Assembly (NCBI GenBank): GCA_030526195.1
Contig: JAUNDG010000003.1
Location: 1-64,000, forward strand
Source: Lachnospiraceae bacterium
Lineage (GTDB): Bacteria; Bacillota; Clostridia; Lachnospirales; Lachnospiraceae
Reading direction: 5' to 3'
DNA length: 64,000 nt
Positions 43,801 to 52,672 of this stretch are shown here, one piece after another. Positions within the stretch are counted from its first letter, which is position 1. The number at the start of each line of letters is the position of its first letter. Under the pieces are notes generated by a model. That model made no database searches and was not told the DNA's origin. It was given only the letters and a program-made list of their open reading frames with translations. The translations under genes and the position numbers were made by a program.

Positions 43801-45358
43801 AATCCGTCAGACCGGCCAGGATACGGGTCTTGTGGCTCTCGTCATTCCCCATTTTCTCAAAAACAGGGCCATTTTCATCGTAATACCAGACGGATTCATG
43901 GGGCGCCCCGAAGAAGAGCTCAAAGAGCGCCACGCAGTACTGCACCTTTTCCTGAATCGTCTTGCGGTTGTTGTAATCAAAAAGATAGGACTCGAAGGAG
44001 GCTTCCTTGAGCTGGGTGCGGGCCTTCTTGTTGTCCATGATGCCGATGTAGGCAAAATGGCGTGTGCCGTTATCGGGCAGCAGGCGTATCAGGCGCTCCA
44101 GGAAATACTGGGAGCTGCCGTTCCAGCCACAGTCAAAGAGCAGCGCCTTGCTGTCTTTCAGGCCGAGCTTGGTGATGTAAGCTTCGGCCATAGCCCGCTC
44201 CTTTGCGCAGTGCTGCAGGAACATCTCCCGGTTGAGGTCGTAAAGACGATGGACCTTCTTCTTGTCCTCATCGTCCTTCACCACATCGTCAAGGGAGGTC
44301 AGACCGCAGTCTTCAATGCCCTGCCAGTCCTCATTCTCCATCTTAAGATAAGCCAGGATTTCCCGGACCGTCTGCCCCACGGTGAAGGGCGGCAGGATCT
44401 TATGGGACTCCTCGTCAAGTTCATCAATGCCGGCCAGGAGAAGCGCCCGGCGTGACATATAGAAATAGTCAGAGGGCAGATCCGTCACATCAGCCATGAG
44501 ATGCTGCAGATTATAGCCATCACGGGCCAGATAATAAATATGGTCGTAATCACCGGCCTTGATCACCTCGCGGAACCAGGCCGCGATACCCGTATACAGC
44601 GGACCGCCGGCATAGCAGCCCAGGTTATACCAGAAATCGTCGGAGCCGGCACACAGATAACGGGCGGCACCCTTGTCAAAACAGGTGGTGTTGGCCAGAT
44701 CATTTTCAAAAGGCAGACGGAACGGCACATAGTGCCAGCTCTGCCAGCCGGCTGCCGCTGCCATCTCCACATCATCAATCTCATTATCCCCGATGTGCAG
44801 GATCTGACCGGGCGCCACGCCTTCAGCCTCTGCCACTTTATCAAACAGATCACCGCGGAACTTCGCTGCTCCCCTGTCGGCGGATACATAAACCGCCGCC
44901 ATACCGGTATAACCGCAACCTGCCAGGAGATCTCTCAGCTGGGTCTCGTGCAGATACATGTCGCTGGTGATGATGACACGCTTGCCCTCGGCCAGCGCAT
45001 ACTCGAAGATAGTCTTCATTTCCGCATTGGCTCTTAAAACGGCCTTTTCCGCCGCCAGTTCCTCAGCCATAACCGCTGCCCAGTCCGCTTCAAGACCGCT
45101 TTCCTCTGAGAGGCACGCATAAATCTCCTCCAGATCGGCATGGGGCTTCCGTCCCGCCTTCATGACCTTCTCACCGGCCTTCATCTGACAGATATCCCGT
45201 TGCCCGGCAAAACCCGGGAGACGGAGTTTCTCTTCCATCAAAGCAAAGACATCCTTCGGACCGCCCACCAGACGCATCACCAGGGTGTCAAACATATCAA
45301 AGGAAATGACGGATGCATCTGCGATCCGTTTTTTCAACTCATTCCAATCGTTTCTCAT
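40871..45358 (-). CDS. 1495-residue HAD domain plus tandem GT2 glycosyltransferase
   Basis: Domain order: a HAD-like phosphatase fold (1-225) with DMFDTL, TSDMYL and GDNEIDD motifs, all catalytic Asp positions kept; an alpha-helical region (about 230-690) with YLARDGYNL; a GT-A domain starting FSVVVPVYNMA (about 700) with FSDCDDVL; a second GT-like domain (about 965-1190) starting VSIVIAVSDG, whose metal site is degraded (FLSELIEV); then two GW modules (IIISGWY, about 1250, and RCAGWAY, about 1390). GCDPFSNPNLS ties it to the other paralogues. The HAD part may release or modify a phosphosugar or act on a lipid-linked phosphate; this is unknown. GAGGAG precedes the ATG. It is the last gene of the 40.9-58.9 kb unit. 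Confidence 0.85.
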   Translation of the reverse strand: MRNDWNELKKRIADASVISFDMFDTLVMRLVGGPKDVFALMEEKLRLPGFAGQRDICQMKAGEKVMKAGRKPHADLEEIYACLSEESGLEADWAAVMAEELAAEKAVLRANAEMKTIFEYALAEGKRVIITSDMYLHETQLRDLLAGCGYTGMAAVYVSADRGAAKFRGDLFDKVAEAEGVAPGQILHIGDNEIDDVEMAAAAGWQSWHYVPFRLPFENDLANTTCFDKGAARYLCAGSDDFWYNLGCYAGGPLYTGIAAWFREVIKAGDYDHIYYLARDGYNLQHLMADVTDLPSDYFYMSRRALLLAGIDELDEESHKILPPFTVGQTVREILAYLKMENEDWQGIEDCGLTSLDDVVKDDEDKKKVHRLYDLNREMFLQHCAKERAMAEAYITKLGLKDSKALLFDCGWNGSSQYFLERLIRLLPDNGTRHFAYIGIMDNKKARTQLKEASFESYLFDYNNRKTIQEKVQYCVALFELFFGAPHESVWYYDENGPVFEKMGNDESHKTRILAGLTDYVRTVTPLLDAYGIILSDDNAYSGIERLVMKPTAKEAVMIGDLPNVDGFAARKNQVNYMAKMSLADYQEAPDRELYWPQGLVRRPDVEDRLKRIIIGKYSLETPADMLEAERDMTPEERFERDKALYGAGTAAYLRDLRENPPEDAYGRWIRENEGKEPMDERVITAKVSEGAPFFSVVVPVYNMADDILRACIDSILGQTYQNFELILSDDHSSWDNVGEVLRSYEDNEHVTVIFREENGHISKATNTGIEAAKGDFIVFSDCDDVLAPNALYEMARVLLENPEIDFIYSDEDKLSEDGKRRHSPFFKPDWSPDAFSGVMYTNHLAAYRRSLVLKAGMLRSEFDGTQDYDFTLRFMELSDNKRVAHIPKVLYYWREREGSIASSPKAKPYALEAMRRMKEEMLERRGIKGKVTYLRDIYQYHLVYEPDPGAKVSIVIAVSDGQSVKRCVESIFKYTDMPAFEIILSAGPLAEADRALVKDLAEEKSLVLTESNTSHIPALLNVGAAKASGNYLLFLSELIEVVDKEWLSLMTGHAGLSHIGAVGAKLLKPDTDIIRHDGLINQRFGPMPVLAGKQDQLVWYFNRNRLEYNYLAVSADALLVATEKYRAVGGFDEAEPGLFYDTDFCLKLYEMGLYQTIRNDVGLYTYRPEKDEKAVISDEAAIALYRERRLLAERHPVCAGCDPFSNPNLSDLTTDFTLRLPEDWRADYPVTVIREPKASCHVPFDYNIDGIIYGPQIIISGWYHTDDGFADNDSAVDVILKCEDLLFSIKAKKTLREDVRDNVDEHAYRVGFTCAVDPAILQMADAFEVNILLTRADGKTQLYRKTDDIFVERRHEAIRTCRRIPDPTADPAFNREAVVGSMDIKENLDGLMRCAGWAYLKKEHEHLYSRISLVFCDAEGQWYETDTRRLIREDVARTKRFFHKHLECCGYTVCAELPATGSVCSELPSTQIVRMGVMLTNYLSGRKGWMEVPL

Positions 45359-45406
45359 ATCGCTCCTCGCCGCCCGATAGAGGGCGGCATAATCGTTGGC
45401 CTGCCA

Positions 45407-46387
45407 TTAATCCTTTTTATCATCCACCGGAAAGTTCAGCCGTTCCTCTTCCACCACCAACGGTCGATTCAACACGCGGGTGTTTATGGACAGGATGTAC
45501 TCGCCCAGAAGGCCGATGAAAAGAATCTGCACGGCCCCCAGGAAAAACATACCGATCAGCATCGGTGCCATACCGGCTTTAAACATATCCCAGAAAATGA
45601 GTTTCAGCACCAGATACACAATGCCGATGAGGGCTGAAATGCCGGCGATGGCAATACCGGCAAAAGTGGCAAAACGGAGCATCACCTTGGAATAGGATGT
45701 GATACCCACCATAGCCACATCATACAGGCTGTACCAGTTGTTCTTGCTCTTGCCTGCCCGGCGATTGGGACGGGAATAGAAAACAGAGGCGTATTCAAAA
45801 CCAAACTCGGCGATCATCCCCCGCAGGTACGGCATGGGGTCGTGAATATCACGGACCACATCCACAAAGGCTTTGTCCAGAAGGCTGAAGCCGGTGAAAT
45901 TCTCAATGTGACCGATATCAGTGATCTTCCGCAGCAGCTTATAGTAGCAGCGGCGCACCCAGGCCATAAACCGGCCTTCCTCGGTCTTCTCTTTAATACC
46001 CAATACCAGCTTATAGCCCTCTTCCCACTTTTTCACGAACTCGGGGATCAGAGTCGGCGGGTCCTGGAAGTCTGCATTGAGACGGATCACGCAGTCACCG
46101 TAGGCTTGCTTGAGCCCATGGACCGGTGAGCGCATCTGTCCGAAATTCCGGGCATTGAAAATGGCCTTTACCTTCGGGTTCTCCTTGCAGATTTTCCGCA
46201 ACAACGCCTTGGTATTGTCCTGGGAATGATTGTCGATGTAAATGATCTCGTAGTCGTACTGCGGCAGCTGCTCTGTCATGATCTGCACGACCGTGTCTGT
46301 CATCGCCTCCACATTTTCCTGTTCGTTATAAGTGGGGATGACTACTGAGATCAGTTTCTTCTTTTCCGGTGTCTTGGTTTCGTTCAT
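45407..46387 (-). CDS. Polyprenyl-phosphate glycosyltransferase (GtrB/CsbB-like GT2)
   Basis: A 326-residue GT2 enzyme with two C-terminal membrane helices (about 240-300). VVIPTYNEQENV starts the GT-A fold, RLNADFQDPP replaces the usual DADLQDPP metal site, and AGKSKNNWYSLYDVA precedes the helices, as in GtrB and CsbB. Such enzymes put a sugar on undecaprenyl phosphate for later use outside the cell. Start 46387 is preferred (AGGACAAC upstream) over 46453. It would supply donors for the YfhO-like transferases. A second, similar enzyme lies at 57043-57963. Confidence 0.88.
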   Translation of the reverse strand: MNETKTPEKKKLISVVIPTYNEQENVEAMTDTVVQIMTEQLPQYDYEIIYIDNHSQDNTKALLRKICKENPKVKAIFNARNFGQMRSPVHGLKQAYGDCVIRLNADFQDPPTLIPEFVKKWEEGYKLVLGIKEKTEEGRFMAWVRRCYYKLLRKITDIGHIENFTGFSLLDKAFVDVVRDIHDPMPYLRGMIAEFGFEYASVFYSRPNRRAGKSKNNWYSLYDVAMVGITSYSKVMLRFATFAGIAIAGISALIGIVYLVLKLIFWDMFKAGMAPMLIGMFFLGAVQILFIGLLGEYILSINTRVLNRPLVVEEERLNFPVDDKKD

Positions 46388-46510
46388 GTCTGTTGTCCTG
46401 TTTGTCACAGAATTCGCAGCGCTGATAGCCAAAAGCCGCAAACCTGTGCTCATCTGTCTTATCTTTCTTCTCTTGTATTCTCGTCTATGCCGCTATCTGA
46501 TAGCCGCCCT

Positions 46511-48457
46511 TCAGCGCTCCATCTCTTCTTTCGTCAGCGGAATCGCCATATTGGCGGCCAGTTCCTCCCGTGACAGGAAGGGGGCCATATCTTCAAGGGG
46601 GGCCGACACCATGGTTCCGTCAGCCAGCCGCCGTGAGGAGGCCTTGGGTTCTGTGGCCTGAAGCGGTGATACCGCCACCCGGCAGATCATGGGCCGGGGC
46701 AGTTCCAGCGCCGCCTTCACATCTTTTTTCATTGTAGCATTGGACAGGCACTCTGCATAGGTAAAGCCAAAGGCCCCGGCGATCTTCTCAAAATCCGGGA
46801 AGCCCAGATCGCCGCTTTCCGGACCGATGCCCACCGGCTCTCCGCCGAAGAAATTCTTCTGGGTCTGGCGGATGGAATGATAGCCTTCATTATCCATAAT
46901 GAAGATCCGCACCGGCAGTTTGTGGGTGGCAATGGTCTGCAACTCCTGCAGGTTCATCATGATGGAGCCCTCACCGGTGACCAGAGTCACATCCTGGGGC
47001 TTCACCTCTTCTTTCAGACCGCTGCCCATGGCTTCATAAGCCTCCAGTGTCATGAAATCATCTTCTTCATATTTTTCAACAGCGCAGCCCACCGCCGCCG
47101 GCAGATCGTAGCCCATGGAGGCCGTCTGGGAATTGGTGATAAATCGCTGATTTTTCTTCGGTTTGAAAGCCTGTGTGCCGGCCACCCGGGATGTGCCGCA
47201 GCTGCCAATCACCACTTCGCCGTCCGGCAGAAGAAGGGACAGGGCATCATAAAACGCATAGATATTGCCCCGGCCGTCCGGCATCTCTTTCTTCATCTCC
47301 GGTGTCACCACCGGATATGTCATCTTCCATTCACGGCAACGATCGGACCAGGCCTTGGCCTCCGGGCCGTTAAAGAGGGGTGTGTCTTCGCTATAACCAA
47401 GCTCCTCCAGACGGAATAACAGCTTGATGATGAGATCCCCCGCATCGCCGATCACCGGCAGATCCACGTGAAGATTGGGTTTGCGAAGCTCGGCCTCATC
47501 CACGTCGTTCAGGATGGTGTAAGCCTCACGGGCCCAGTCTTTATAAGCAAAACCGGTCTGGCTTAAGCTCTGACGGCTGCCGATGGAAAAATAAACATCC
47601 GCATTCTGAAGGGCAAAATTGCCGGGCCGTCCCGCCGCCACACCGCTCACCCCCACATAAAGGGCGTCGATATAGGGCAAAAGGTCAACAGAGGACGCCC
47701 CCACGGTAACCGGGATATTGAGCACCCGCACCAGCTTACGGAATGCCTCCGCCGCACCGGCCAGACGCACACCGGCCCCGCCAAAGAGCACCGGGCGCCT
47801 GGCTGTTCTGATTTTTTCAATGATGAGATCCACCATATCAAAGGCGATATCCGCATACCAGCCTGCGTTGGCATCGGAAAGCCCCTCAAGATCCGTCCCG
47901 GGATCAAAGGGCCGCAGAGCCTCCGGATCGATGTCGGCCGACTGCATATCCAGAGGAATATCCAGCCACACCGGTCCCGGCCGACCGCACTCTGCCAGGT
48001 AAATGGCTTTCTCCAACGCGCAGCGCATGTCTGTCTTATCCTCGATCATCACCGCATACTTGGTCATGGCCTTGGCTGCCTTGGTGATGTCAAATTCCTG
48101 AATCCCCATGGTGCGGATATCAAGACCGGTGGAACGGACGGTGACCGCTGTTCTCACCTGGCCGGAAATGACGATCATGGGGATGGATTCCATCCAGGCT
48201 CCCAGCACACCGGTCATGGCATTGACCGCTGCCGGTCCGGAGGTCACACAGACCACCGCCGGTTTGTTGTGCAGACGGGCATAGGCCTCCGCCGCCATGG
48301 CACAGGCCTGCTCATGGTGCTGATACACACAGGTCAGATCCGGATGATGGCCGAAGGCATCATTTAAAAACATGGCACCGCCACCGGTGACCGTAAAGAC
48401 CCGGTTGATGCCCTCCTCCGCCAGCGTATTGGCGATATAATCCGCAGCTCTCATCAT
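46511..48457 (-). CDS. Thiamine diphosphate enzyme, acetolactate synthase-like (YerE-like candidate)
   Basis: A 648-residue ThDP-dependent enzyme. Residues 1-170 are the pyrimidine-binding domain with YQHHEQACAMAAEAYAR (catalytic Glu) and TSGPAAVNAMTG. The C-terminal domain has the metal and diphosphate site as GEGSIMMNLQELQTI, where most relatives have GDG, followed by MDNEGYHS. It is longer than housekeeping acetolactate synthase, and no small regulatory subunit is near. Next to rfbF-rfbG-rfbH, the best match is YerE, which adds a two-carbon unit from pyruvate to CDP-4-keto-3,6-dideoxyglucose to make the branched sugar yersiniose. That role is inferred from context. AAAGGAG precedes the start at 48457. 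Confidence 0.75.
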   Translation of the reverse strand: MMRAADYIANTLAEEGINRVFTVTGGGAMFLNDAFGHHPDLTCVYQHHEQACAMAAEAYARLHNKPAVVCVTSGPAAVNAMTGVLGAWMESIPMIVISGQVRTAVTVRSTGLDIRTMGIQEFDITKAAKAMTKYAVMIEDKTDMRCALEKAIYLAECGRPGPVWLDIPLDMQSADIDPEALRPFDPGTDLEGLSDANAGWYADIAFDMVDLIIEKIRTARRPVLFGGAGVRLAGAAEAFRKLVRVLNIPVTVGASSVDLLPYIDALYVGVSGVAAGRPGNFALQNADVYFSIGSRQSLSQTGFAYKDWAREAYTILNDVDEAELRKPNLHVDLPVIGDAGDLIIKLLFRLEELGYSEDTPLFNGPEAKAWSDRCREWKMTYPVVTPEMKKEMPDGRGNIYAFYDALSLLLPDGEVVIGSCGTSRVAGTQAFKPKKNQRFITNSQTASMGYDLPAAVGCAVEKYEEDDFMTLEAYEAMGSGLKEEVKPQDVTLVTGEGSIMMNLQELQTIATHKLPVRIFIMDNEGYHSIRQTQKNFFGGEPVGIGPESGDLGFPDFEKIAGAFGFTYAECLSNATMKKDVKAALELPRPMICRVAVSPLQATEPKASSRRLADGTMVSAPLEDMAPFLSREELAANMAIPLTKEEMER

Positions 48458-48516
48458 GTTCTCCTTTAGCACAACAGGCCTGTCATCCGAAAATGAAGGA
48501 CAGACCTGACTCATTT

Positions 48517-49839
48517 TTATAAATAGGCTTTGCAGTGATTTTCACAGACCATGGTCTTGCCGGACTGCTGAATGGGCAGGTCCTCCACATAATGCACCGT
48601 GATCTTAGCGTCATCACCCAGATATTTCTTATAGGCTGCCACAACGGCCGCCTCATCGCAGGCCGCCCGGTCCACCGGATTGAGATACAGGTCGTAAGCA
48701 TCCACCTCTGTCTGGATCATTTTGGCCTGACGCAGCATACCTTCAAAATTCAGCAGCACGTTCATGAACACGTGGATGGACAGCGGTTCACCGGCAGTGT
48801 TATAAAGCATTGACCCGCGGCGGCCGTAAATCTCCGTGAACTTGGCGTGCTGACGGCCCTTCTCATCGGTCCAGCGCTTGATTTTACCGGTATCACCGGT
48901 GTCATAGCGGATCATGGGGAAGGCTCTGTTGGAATAATCCGTGACCACGATGCGGCCAAGCTCGCCTTCCGGCACCGGCTCATCGGAGGTCAGGGACAGG
49001 ATTTCCACCTCATAGTTGAAAAGGTCGATGGTGTAGTCATTTTCGTCATTGAGAGACACGGCCACAAACCCATTTTCATTATTGCCGTAGGAACGGACCG
49101 GCACGGTCCGGAATACCTTGGCGGCCAGTTCCCGGGTGGAATCCGGCATGGCCTCGCCCATGGTGAAAATCATTTCCACATCCCAGCCGGTGGTGTCCAC
49201 CTTTTTCCGGTCCACATAGCTGCTGAGGGCCGTCAGGGCTGAAGAATACATCACGAGGCACTGGATCCGCTCCCGCTTGATCCGGTCGCAGATGGCCTGA
49301 AGGGCCTCGTCACCCATGTTGGAAATGTCATACATCATGAGATTATTCTTAAAGGAACGGAAGGCGGAAATGGTGTTCTTGCCCTTGATCCAGGCTCTGA
49401 ATTCCGCCCGCTTCATGCCGAGACGGAAACCGTTCAGTTCCATAACGGACATGAAGTTCATGAAAACATGGTCCATTTTCCGGGGATCCGCCAGCACCGT
49501 AAAGGGTGTGCCGGTGGAACCGCTGGTGGATAACTTCGCCAGTTTCTCCCGCATAGGCTTATACTCATCGCTGAGCACGCCCTCGTAATGGGCGATGAAA
49601 TCCCCCTTATTCTGAACCGGGAAATCGGTCAGGCTCTCATGATGGGGCAACTCCCGATAGAAAGCGCAGTTTTTGGCCGCATAGGCCAGGATCTTTGCCT
49701 TCCGTTTTGCGGCCAGTTCCGGATTCACGCCTTTCACGATAATCTGTTTGTTGATCTCTTTTAATTTTTTCTGACGGTTGCCGTGGAGCAGATCCAGCGC
49801 ATTGAAGGCTGTCCGTCTTAATACTTCACCTGCCTGCAT
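48517..49839 (-). CDS. PaaK/CapK-like adenylate-forming enzyme (first)
   Basis: A 440-residue member of the phenylacetate-CoA ligase (PaaK/CapK) group. LSTSGSTGTPF is the ATP-binding loop, RSYGNNENG the adenylate-binding motif, and FPMIRYDTGDTG the hinge-side motif. CapK-like members in polysaccharide clusters are of uncertain function and may activate an acid to modify a sugar. The start at 49839 is set by AAGGAAC. A second, related protein is at 51188-52522 with a flippase between them. Conserved motifs suggest an active enzyme; the acid and acceptor are unknown. Confidence 0.82.
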   Translation of the reverse strand: MQAGEVLRRTAFNALDLLHGNRQKKLKEINKQIIVKGVNPELAAKRKAKILAYAAKNCAFYRELPHHESLTDFPVQNKGDFIAHYEGVLSDEYKPMREKLAKLSTSGSTGTPFTVLADPRKMDHVFMNFMSVMELNGFRLGMKRAEFRAWIKGKNTISAFRSFKNNLMMYDISNMGDEALQAICDRIKRERIQCLVMYSSALTALSSYVDRKKVDTTGWDVEMIFTMGEAMPDSTRELAAKVFRTVPVRSYGNNENGFVAVSLNDENDYTIDLFNYEVEILSLTSDEPVPEGELGRIVVTDYSNRAFPMIRYDTGDTGKIKRWTDEKGRQHAKFTEIYGRRGSMLYNTAGEPLSIHVFMNVLLNFEGMLRQAKMIQTEVDAYDLYLNPVDRAACDEAAVVAAYKKYLGDDAKITVHYVEDLPIQQSGKTMVCENHCKAYL

Positions 49840-49960
49840 GGTGTTCCTTCTATAAATAACTCTTTGATCTATGGTCATAACAGCCGCCCCCTTGTCAGAT
49901 CAGCTGTCGGATACGTTTTTTTTGCCTGTTGCCCTGAAGCTCTGAAACCTCCGGGCACCA

Positions 49961-51154
49961 TCAATTTGTTTTCTGCCGCCCGGCCATCACAAGCCCCAGC
50001 ACCAGCACCGCCAAAATCCGCAGCGCATTGGCAATCAGCACCGCATTGGAGAAGCCCATCAGCGTGCCGCCCATCATGGCGAAAATCAGCAGCAGCACGA
50101 TCACAAAATGGGCACACTGAAGGCCCAGCTGCCATTTTTCACTGGTGAACGTAAGCACGATGATGAAGAGATACGCCGACAGCATGCTGAGGATCTGGGT
50201 GAGGTTCACCACTGTCACATAAGGCAGCACATCCTGATAAAGCTCGGCGTAAAACAGTCTGATGAAAATGGGTGTGCCGATCTGGCACAGCGCAAAGAAG
50301 ACCGCCGCCACCAGAAGGCCGATCCCGGCATATTTCATAAAACTCTTCCGATCGATTCTGACCTTATCCTTTGTGAGGTAGGAAATGAGGATCGTGTTGA
50401 TGGGGGCGATAAAGAGCACCAGGGTTTTCCCGATGAGGGACACCACATAGTAATGGGTCACCGCCGTACCGCCCAGGGTGTTGTTGAGCACCAGGCGGTC
50501 AATATTCAGTGTGGTGTTGGTGACAAAGTAGGATGCCACCAGAATGGCCCCCTTCCCCAGCACCAGAGAAAAATTCGGTGACCGGCGGAAGAACTGTCTG
50601 AAAATCCCCCCGGTCACGGACACATACACCAGCGCCGCCGCTTCACCGATGAGGAAAATGAAAAACCAGCTGCCCCCCAGGCGGTAGAGGCCGTAGCCCA
50701 CCAGATACCCCAGGGAAATGAGCAGGTAGTAGATAAAATACCGTTTGTAATTAAGGCTCAGCCGGTATTCCGCATCCCCGTAATACCGGAAGATGGTCAC
50801 CAGCAGAAGGAGCGCCGTCAAAAGATAGGTCAACGCCCCGGCCAGAGATGCCCGTGAGAAAATGAGGGCCGCCGCGATACCGATGGCTGAAAACAGCAGG
50901 ATCGTACAGTCGTAATCCCCGTTGGACACGTCGTGATCCCGGCGAACCACCAGACGGCCGGTATTTAAGGCCTGACCGATGGAGGGCCCTAAAATGCTCA
51001 CAAGACCGGTGATATACAACACCGCCCCGATGGCCTCAGCCCCCATTTCCGCCGTCAGGCGGGGGAAAATAATAAGCTGGAGCACGCCGTTTAAGACAAG
51101 TGCTCCCGCTATGGTATAAATCGTATTGCCGAAAATGGATTTCTTCTTATTCAT
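49961..51154 (-). CDS. Wzx-like polysaccharide flippase
   Basis: A 397-residue membrane protein with about 12 helices, of the polysaccharide transporter/MATE-like flippase class. It begins MNKKKSIFGNTIYTIAGALV; TKDKVRIDRKSF is the central cytoplasmic loop. Wzx proteins move lipid-linked sugars across the membrane. No Wzy polymerase was recognised in the window, so it may flip a short glycolipid or a polyprenyl-phosphate sugar for a YfhO-type transferase, not a classical repeat unit. The ATG at 51154 and an in-frame GTG at 51172 are both possible; neither has a strong ribosome site. Confidence 0.82.
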   Translation of the reverse strand: MNKKKSIFGNTIYTIAGALVLNGVLQLIIFPRLTAEMGAEAIGAVLYITGLVSILGPSIGQALNTGRLVVRRDHDVSNGDYDCTILLFSAIGIAAALIFSRASLAGALTYLLTALLLLVTIFRYYGDAEYRLSLNYKRYFIYYLLISLGYLVGYGLYRLGGSWFFIFLIGEAAALVYVSVTGGIFRQFFRRSPNFSLVLGKGAILVASYFVTNTTLNIDRLVLNNTLGGTAVTHYYVVSLIGKTLVLFIAPINTILISYLTKDKVRIDRKSFMKYAGIGLLVAAVFFALCQIGTPIFIRLFYAELYQDVLPYVTVVNLTQILSMLSAYLFIIVLTFTSEKWQLGLQCAHFVIVLLLIFAMMGGTLMGFSNAVLIANALRILAVLVLGLVMAGRQKTN

Positions 51155-51187
51155 AGGTCCGCAGGGCGCCACCCTGCCCGGCCGGCA

Positions 51188-52522
51188 TTATCGTCCCTTG
51201 TAAGCGGGACAGATGTTTTCGATGTATTTGCGTTTGCCTGAGGCCAGCACCGGGATCTCGTCCACAAAGACCACGTCGATGTTGGCATCCTCGCCCAGAG
51301 TGGGACGGATCCGGCCCAGCATATCAGCGATGTCCATCTTGTCCTGATCGCCGTTGAGCCGCAGCTCGTAATCCTTCACATCCTTCTGGATAAAGCGGAA
51401 CTGGTCCACACCCGCCACATCCCACATATTGTTGGTGATGAGGTAGGGGGTCACCGCCCGCCCCTTCGTGTCATAAATAAGGTCCGACCGCCGCCCGTAA
51501 AGCTCCTTTAAGAAGAGCCGGAACCGGCCGTCGCCCATGTCCTCATGACAGGCCACCGCGGTGTCGCCGTTGTCATAGCGAATCACCGGGAAGGCATAAT
51601 TGGTGAGATCCGTGATGACGATGCGGCCAAGCTCCCCGTCCTCGGCGGGCTCGTCGCTGTCCATTTTCAGGATCTCGTAATAATAGCTTTCGGAATTGAT
51701 GTAGTAGGCCTCATCCTCGTCATCCGTCTGGACCCCCATGATGCCATTTTCTTCATTGGAGTACCAGGAGCGGACCGGGGCATCGAAAAGCTCCGACAAC
51801 ATGCGGCGGGTCCCCACCGGCATATTTTCGGAAATGGGGATCACGGAGGAGATCCGGAATTTCTTCGGATCCACACCCTGCCGTTTGATGTAAGCCCCCA
51901 GCTCACCCAAGGCGGAGGCGTAGCCCACCAGGCAGCGCACCTTGCCCTTTATGAGGAGCTGCGTGATCTCCTCCAGACGTTCATCCTTCAGGGAGGAGCT
52001 GTCGATCATCATGGAATTCTCCATCATGAGGCGCAGCTTGCTTTTCTTCACATTGTTGACCCACACCCGGACGAAGGCCTGCTTCTGACCGATGAAATAG
52101 TTGGCCAGGGTGCCCATGAAAATGCTGTCCGCGGTGTTGCTTGAGGCCTTTTCCTTATTCTGGATCATGGCAAAGGGGGTCCCGGTGGACCCGCTGGTGC
52201 TCATGATGCGGTTGCCTTCAGCCCCTTTGTAGCGGGAAGACTGGAAGGCTTCATACTGTTCTTTGAAAATGGTTTTGTTGACCACCGGCAGATCCTGAAG
52301 CTCCGCCCCGGGGCCGTAGGGCTTATAAAAGTCCGTGGTGGCCACCGCGTGATCGATGAGCTGCCGGATCCGGGCCTTTGTGTCAGCCATTGAAGTGCCG
52401 ATGCGATAGGCCGTCTTCACCTGTTCAAAACGGTTGCCGATAAAGCCCCCCTTCCGCTTATCCAGCATGAAGAAGGCCTTCCAGCGCAGGTTTTCCATAA
52501 ATGATCCGGTGGATTCTCTCAC
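51188..52522 (-). CDS. PaaK/CapK-like adenylate-forming enzyme (second)
   Basis: A 444-residue paralogue of the protein at 48517-49839. It has MSTSGSTGTPF, RSWYSNEENG and FPVIRYDNGDT in the same order. The start is assigned to a GTG at 52522 because CTCCT at 52532-52536 gives an AGGAG site nine bases upstream; the longer ORF uses an unsupported TTG, and the ATG at 52498 is the other option. Two such enzymes around one flippase suggest two acyl-activation steps or two acyl groups. No acyl carrier protein gene is near. Confidence 0.8.
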   Translation of the reverse strand: MRESTGSFMENLRWKAFFMLDKRKGGFIGNRFEQVKTAYRIGTSMADTKARIRQLIDHAVATTDFYKPYGPGAELQDLPVVNKTIFKEQYEAFQSSRYKGAEGNRIMSTSGSTGTPFAMIQNKEKASSNTADSIFMGTLANYFIGQKQAFVRVWVNNVKKSKLRLMMENSMMIDSSSLKDERLEEITQLLIKGKVRCLVGYASALGELGAYIKRQGVDPKKFRISSVIPISENMPVGTRRMLSELFDAPVRSWYSNEENGIMGVQTDDEDEAYYINSESYYYEILKMDSDEPAEDGELGRIVITDLTNYAFPVIRYDNGDTAVACHEDMGDGRFRLFLKELYGRRSDLIYDTKGRAVTPYLITNNMWDVAGVDQFRFIQKDVKDYELRLNGDQDKMDIADMLGRIRPTLGEDANIDVVFVDEIPVLASGKRKYIENICPAYKGR

Positions 52523-52672
52523 GTTTTCGTTCTCCTGAATATCATTTTCTTGCGTCAATCTTGTCCTGCTGCCGCACCCAACAGGTCTTCCGACCGTTGC
52601 CGCCTGACGCTTATTGCGCGATAAGCGACACTGTCACAGCATGTCCGGCGGCTGTGTCGGCTCTCTTGCAAT

